Source: Bacteroidota bacterium (GTDB lineage Bacteria > Bacteroidota > Bacteroidia > Flavobacteriales > Weeksellaceae). From it: DNA of 64,000 bases. The position numbers were made by a program, and so were the translations under genes. Numbering within the stretch: position 1 is the stretch's first letter; every line of letters starts with the position of its first letter. The stretch lies in contig JAEWOS010000029.1 in NCBI GenBank assembly GCA_023460855.1, forward strand, positions 1 through 64,000, given 5' to 3'. Below the pieces are notes generated by a model. It was not told where the DNA came from and did not search any database. It saw nothing but the letters and a program-made list of their open reading frames with translations. Positions 60,890-64,000 of this stretch are shown piece after piece.

Positions 60890-61702
60890 ATGAAAATTGC
60901 TGTCCTCGGTGCCGGAAAAATGGGAATTTCCTTTTCGCGGTCTTTCCTGAAATATGATCTGATCAAGGCGGAAGATCTGCACCTTATCGTTAGGAACGCA
61001 GAAAAAAAGGAACTGATCAGTGCGGAGTTTCCGCAATCAGTGATTTCTCTGTTTGAAGATGTTAGAACAATTGATGCAGACCTGATCATTATTGCGGTAA
61101 AACCGCAGGATTTTCATTTTGTAACAGAAAATATTTCTTTTAAAATTCCGGAAAATGCACTGGTTCTGTCGATCATGGCAGGAATAACGATTTCAAAAAT
61201 CCAGAAAGCCCTGAACCACAATAATGTTGTGCGCGCGATGCCAAACGCTCCTGCGCTTCTCGGCATGGGAATCACCGGTTACACTGCTGCATCAGGAATA
61301 TCATTTCAAAAATTGATTCAGGTGGAACGTCTGCTCAATGCAACCGGAAGATCTGTCTATCTTGAAGAAGAACATTTACTCGATGCTGTTACTGCACTTT
61401 CCGGTAGCGGACCTGCCTATTTTTACTACATTGTTGATGCTATGATAAAGGCGGGAACTGAAATGGGAATCGAGGAAAATCTGTCGCAGCTTTTTGTACA
61501 GCAAACGATGCTTGGAGCGTATCACCTGATCAATAATTCCGATAAATCCCTTGAAGAACTGATCAAAGATGTAGCTTCAAAAGGCGGAACTACAGAAGCG
61601 GCTCTCCAGTCTTTTGCAGAAGACGGTTTGCCGGAAGCCATTCAGAAAGGTCTGTTTGCAGCGGAAAAACGAGCCGCAAAACTCAACGAAGATTCAAATT
61701 AA
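60890..61702 (+). CDS. proC: Pyrroline-5-carboxylate reductase
   Basis: 270 residues: Rossmann motif AVLGAGKMGISFSRSF, AVKPQDF, NVVRAMPNAPALLGMGITG, ALSGSGPAYFYYIVDAMIKAG and the C-terminal SKGGTTEAALQSF. It makes proline. Only 5 bp after the pyrEF gene, so co-transcribed. Confidence 0.96.
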   Translation: MKIAVLGAGKMGISFSRSFLKYDLIKAEDLHLIVRNAEKKELISAEFPQSVISLFEDVRTIDADLIIIAVKPQDFHFVTENISFKIPENALVLSIMAGITISKIQKALNHNNVVRAMPNAPALLGMGITGYTAASGISFQKLIQVERLLNATGRSVYLEEEHLLDAVTALSGSGPAYFYYIVDAMIKAGTEMGIEENLSQLFVQQTMLGAYHLINNSDKSLEELIKDVASKGGTTEAALQSFAEDGLPEAIQKGLFAAEKRAAKLNEDSN

Positions 61703-61787
61703 TTCCCAATTACTGAATCAAAACCTGTACGCCGGCGGTTAACATAAATTCACACACAGCAGGAAGGGCAGTTCCGCACGAATAACG

Positions 61788-61795
61788 TAAATTTG
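61788..61795 (+). promoter_or_regulatory. -7 element of lnt
   Basis: TAAATTTG, 16 nt before the lnt ATG. Confidence 0.45.
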
Positions 61796-61811
61796 GCGCA
61801 ACAAAATTCCG

Positions 61812-63440
61812 ATGAAATATCTGATTCTCGCGCTGATTTCAGCCATGCTGCTTTCGGTTTCGTGGCCAACATACGGTGTTCCCTTTTTTATACTGATCGC
61901 ACTTGTTCCGTTGCTGATGATGGAGCACGACATCACCAAATTCTCCAAAATCAAGAAGAAAGCGCTGGTTATTTTTCTGTTGTCATATCTCACATTTATA
62001 ATCTGGAATATTGTTACAACGGGTTGGCTTTACGGATCCAAGAATCCGGACGGCACACATTCAATACCAGCCGTTGTGCTGCCGGTAATTACCAATTCGC
62101 TGCTGTACAGCCTGGTTTTTATGAGCTATCACTTCTACAAGAAATGGCAGGGAACGTACTGGGGGCTCGCATTTTTTGTTGCAATCTGGATGGCTTTCGA
62201 AAAACTTCATTTGCAATGGGAATTAACGTGGCCGTGGCTGAATCTTGGAAATTCGTTTTCTGAATATCCGAAGCTTATACAGTGGTATGACACACTAGGA
62301 AGTACCGGCGGAAGTTTCTGGATTCTGCTGGTGAATATCTTCGCATTTTACACTTTACGGATTTGGGAAGCCGGAAGAAAAAGAAAATCCCTGATCCGGA
62401 ATACCGCAATTCTTCTGGGGGGAATTCTGGTTCCGATGGTAATTTCTCTGGTCAAATATCATTCATTTGATGCAAAACCGACAGGAGAAGTGAAAGTTTT
62501 ACTGTTGCAGCCCGAACTCGATCCTTATCTTGAGAAATACAGCAAAGACAGTCTGCAGATTCTGAACGAACTCTTACAGCTCGCCGATCAGCATGCGACC
62601 GGGCAAATCGATTATTTTATCGCGCCGGAAACTGCAATTCCGGGCTATGGTTCTATCTCCGAAAACTCGATTGAATCCAGTGTTCTGATCAATCAAATCA
62701 GAGATTTTATTGCGAAACATCCGAAAAGTGTTTTTGCAACCGGAATTTCATCGCACCGCAATATTTTCAACGAAAAAGATGCTTCGAAAAGTTCCAGAAA
62801 ATACGCTGATGCAGATGTCTGGCGCGACGATTACAACACGGCAATCCAAATCGCACCGAACAAACCGGTCGATATTTACCACAAAGCCAAACTCGTTCCC
62901 GGCGTGGAGATCATCCCGTTTATTTCTTTGGTGAAACCGGTTCTCGGCAATGCAATGATCAATCTTGGAGGAACCGTAACTTCACTTGGAACCGATGCGG
63001 AACGGAAAGCATTTTCAAATGAATTCAATAACGGCAGACTCGCTCCGATCATTTGTTATGAAAGCGTTTACGGCGAATTCACCACAGAATATGTAAGAAA
63101 AGGTGCAAATTTCCTGGCGATTATGACGAATGACAGTTGGTGGGGCGTAACGCAGGGACACAAACAGCTTCTCTCCTATTCCAGGATGCGCGCCATAGAA
63201 ACACGCAGGGAAATTGCACGCGCAGCAAACAGCGGAATTTCTGCACACATCAATGCGCTTGGTGAAATTGAAGCAGATACGTTCTATGGTGACCGAACAG
63301 CGCTGTATGCGCAGGTAAAGCTCTATGAAAACGAAACCTTTTATGTTCGTGCGGGAGATCTGATTTCACGATTCTGCATTTTTGCACTGGGCTTCCTGCT
63401 GCTTTACGGTGTCTTAAAACGTTATCAGTACCGGAAATAA
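61812..63440 (+). CDS. lnt: Apolipoprotein N-acyltransferase
   Basis: 542 residues: about six transmembrane helices in the first 215 residues, then a nitrilase domain. The catalytic triad is Glu in FIAPETAIPGYG, Lys in YHKAKLVPGVEIIPF and Cys in PIICYESVYG. It adds the third acyl chain to lipoproteins, of which this window encodes several. One C-terminal helix closes the protein. Confidence 0.95.
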   Translation: MKYLILALISAMLLSVSWPTYGVPFFILIALVPLLMMEHDITKFSKIKKKALVIFLLSYLTFIIWNIVTTGWLYGSKNPDGTHSIPAVVLPVITNSLLYSLVFMSYHFYKKWQGTYWGLAFFVAIWMAFEKLHLQWELTWPWLNLGNSFSEYPKLIQWYDTLGSTGGSFWILLVNIFAFYTLRIWEAGRKRKSLIRNTAILLGGILVPMVISLVKYHSFDAKPTGEVKVLLLQPELDPYLEKYSKDSLQILNELLQLADQHATGQIDYFIAPETAIPGYGSISENSIESSVLINQIRDFIAKHPKSVFATGISSHRNIFNEKDASKSSRKYADADVWRDDYNTAIQIAPNKPVDIYHKAKLVPGVEIIPFISLVKPVLGNAMINLGGTVTSLGTDAERKAFSNEFNNGRLAPIICYESVYGEFTTEYVRKGANFLAIMTNDSWWGVTQGHKQLLSYSRMRAIETRREIARAANSGISAHINALGEIEADTFYGDRTALYAQVKLYENETFYVRAGDLISRFCIFALGFLLLYGVLKRYQYRK

Positions 63441-63456
63441 CTGCTATCAGAATAAA

Positions 63457-64000
63457 ATGAAAGAAGATTTTTATAAATATCAGGCACAGACAACACCATT
63501 TGCCTCGGGTTTTGAAGTCGGGAAAGCAGAAGGTTCCTGGATTTACGGAACCGACGGCAGGAAATATCTGGATTTTGTCGCCGGTGTTTCAGCAAACACT
63601 TTGGGACACAGTCATCCGAAAATTGTGGAAGCGATAAAAATCCAGGCGGAAAAATATCTTCACGTTATGGTGTACGGTGAATACGCGCAGGAAATGCCCG
63701 TAAAACTGTGCCGGCTTCTGGCTGAAAGTACACCTCCACCTCTGGAAACTACTTACCTCGTGAATTCCGGTGCGGAAGCGATCGACGGCGCGCTGAAACT
63801 GGCGAAAAGATATACCGGACGCGAAGAAATTATCTCATTCCGGAATTCCTACCACGGAAATACGCACGGCGCACTTTCTGTTTCAGGAAATGAAATTCAT
63901 AAGAGAGAATTCCGGCCATTGCTGCCTTTAATCAGCTTTATTGGTTTTAATGAGGAAGCCGATCTGAATAAAATAACAGAAAAAACGGCTTGTGTCCTGA
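63457..64000 (+). CDS. Class III aminotransferase, N-terminal part (3' end outside window)
   Basis: About 181 residues are visible, starting MKEDFYKYQAQTTPFASGFE. FVAGVSANTLGHSHPKIVEAI, LVNSGAEAIDGALKLAKR and SFRNSYHGNTHGALSVSGN are class III PLP-enzyme blocks (acetylornithine / 4-aminobutyrate type). The PLP lysine lies beyond the window. It starts 16 bp after lnt. Substrate is undecided. Confidence 0.88.
   Translation, partial: MKEDFYKYQAQTTPFASGFEVGKAEGSWIYGTDGRKYLDFVAGVSANTLGHSHPKIVEAIKIQAEKYLHVMVYGEYAQEMPVKLCRLLAESTPPPLETTYLVNSGAEAIDGALKLAKRYTGREEIISFRNSYHGNTHGALSVSGNEIHKREFRPLLPLISFIGFNEEADLNKITEKTACVL

Overview
The window looks like a chromosomal stretch of a Bacteroidota member, most likely a Chryseobacterium/Elizabethkingia-type flavobacterium. 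The support is: promoter elements of the Bacteroidetes type (TAnnTTTG, sometimes with an upstream TTG), a type IX secretion C-terminal domain, bacillithiol synthesis (bshA), several families common in this phylum (DUF4292, DUF4254, haem-binding c-type protein, SprA-like outer-membrane proteins), very short intergenic gaps and little use of Shine-Dalgarno sites. The species call is inference from gene content; no rRNA is present.

Layout. 1-3.7 kb: 3' end of polyphosphate kinase, a DUF3109 protein, a methyltransferase and a Cys-free Fpg/Nei-type glycosylase. 3.9-15.8 kb: a minus-strand phenylacetate catabolic cluster transcribed paaE-(small unknown)-paaA-B-C-D-G-H-I-(lipoprotein)-(RAYT)-paaZ-(GxxExxY)-enoyl-CoA hydratase. 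It holds the five epoxidase genes paaA-E, the isomerase, the hydroxyacyl-CoA dehydrogenase, the thioesterase and PaaZ with an extra C-terminal DinB-like domain. No paaK, paaJ or paaR is inside the window. Two accessory genes in the cluster look damaged: GxxExxY is frameshifted, and the RAYT transposase has lost one HUH histidine although its REP hairpins are still next to it. 16-21 kb: clpB, an M43 metalloprotease lipoprotein, a YflT-like stress protein and tRNA-Leu(CAG). 21-26.5 kb (minus): M1 peptidase, SDR dienoyl-CoA-reductase-like protein, lysoplasmalogenase and dihydroorotase. 26.6-34 kb (plus): an envelope operon of flippase, dUTPase, sugar nucleotidyltransferase, DUF4292 lipoprotein, EnvC-like factor, TatA, DUF4254, lipoprotein and ribA. 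34-41.9 kb: deoD, lipoprotein, GH3, bshA, haem-binding protein, der, upp and comF. 41.9-46.5 kb: a RamB/ScfR-type regulator divergent from the glyoxylate shunt genes aceB-aceA. 46.5-47 kb: a repeat-rich spacer. 47-64 kb: queD, xth, an RlpA-like protein, an aminotransferase, murB, a degenerate M1-like/beta-barrel protein, a T9SS cargo protein, a 1076-residue outer-membrane protein, dusB, a pyrE-pyrF fusion, proC, lnt and the start of a class III aminotransferase.

The genes mostly form housekeeping modules (pyrimidine synthesis and salvage, envelope lipoprotein maturation, thiol and redox chemistry). The catabolic story is that phenylacetate is broken down to acetyl-CoA and succinyl-CoA, while the aceBA genes allow growth on the resulting acetyl-CoA.

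The least explained signal is non-coding. Many spacers consist of degenerate tandem repeats with a strict 7-, 8- or 9-nt period (12994-13049, 46715-46763, 46906-46968, 14308-14339, 3752-3783, 3793-3820 and others), each with its own unit, often touching stop or start codons. The 46.5-47 kb spacer also carries a 113-bp imperfect palindrome between two heptad arrays and a separate hairpin element. The aceB/regulator gap contains two copies of GCGA-N4-TCGC, placed where each promoter would be controlled. I saw no CRISPR array, prophage, restriction or toxin-antitoxin module.
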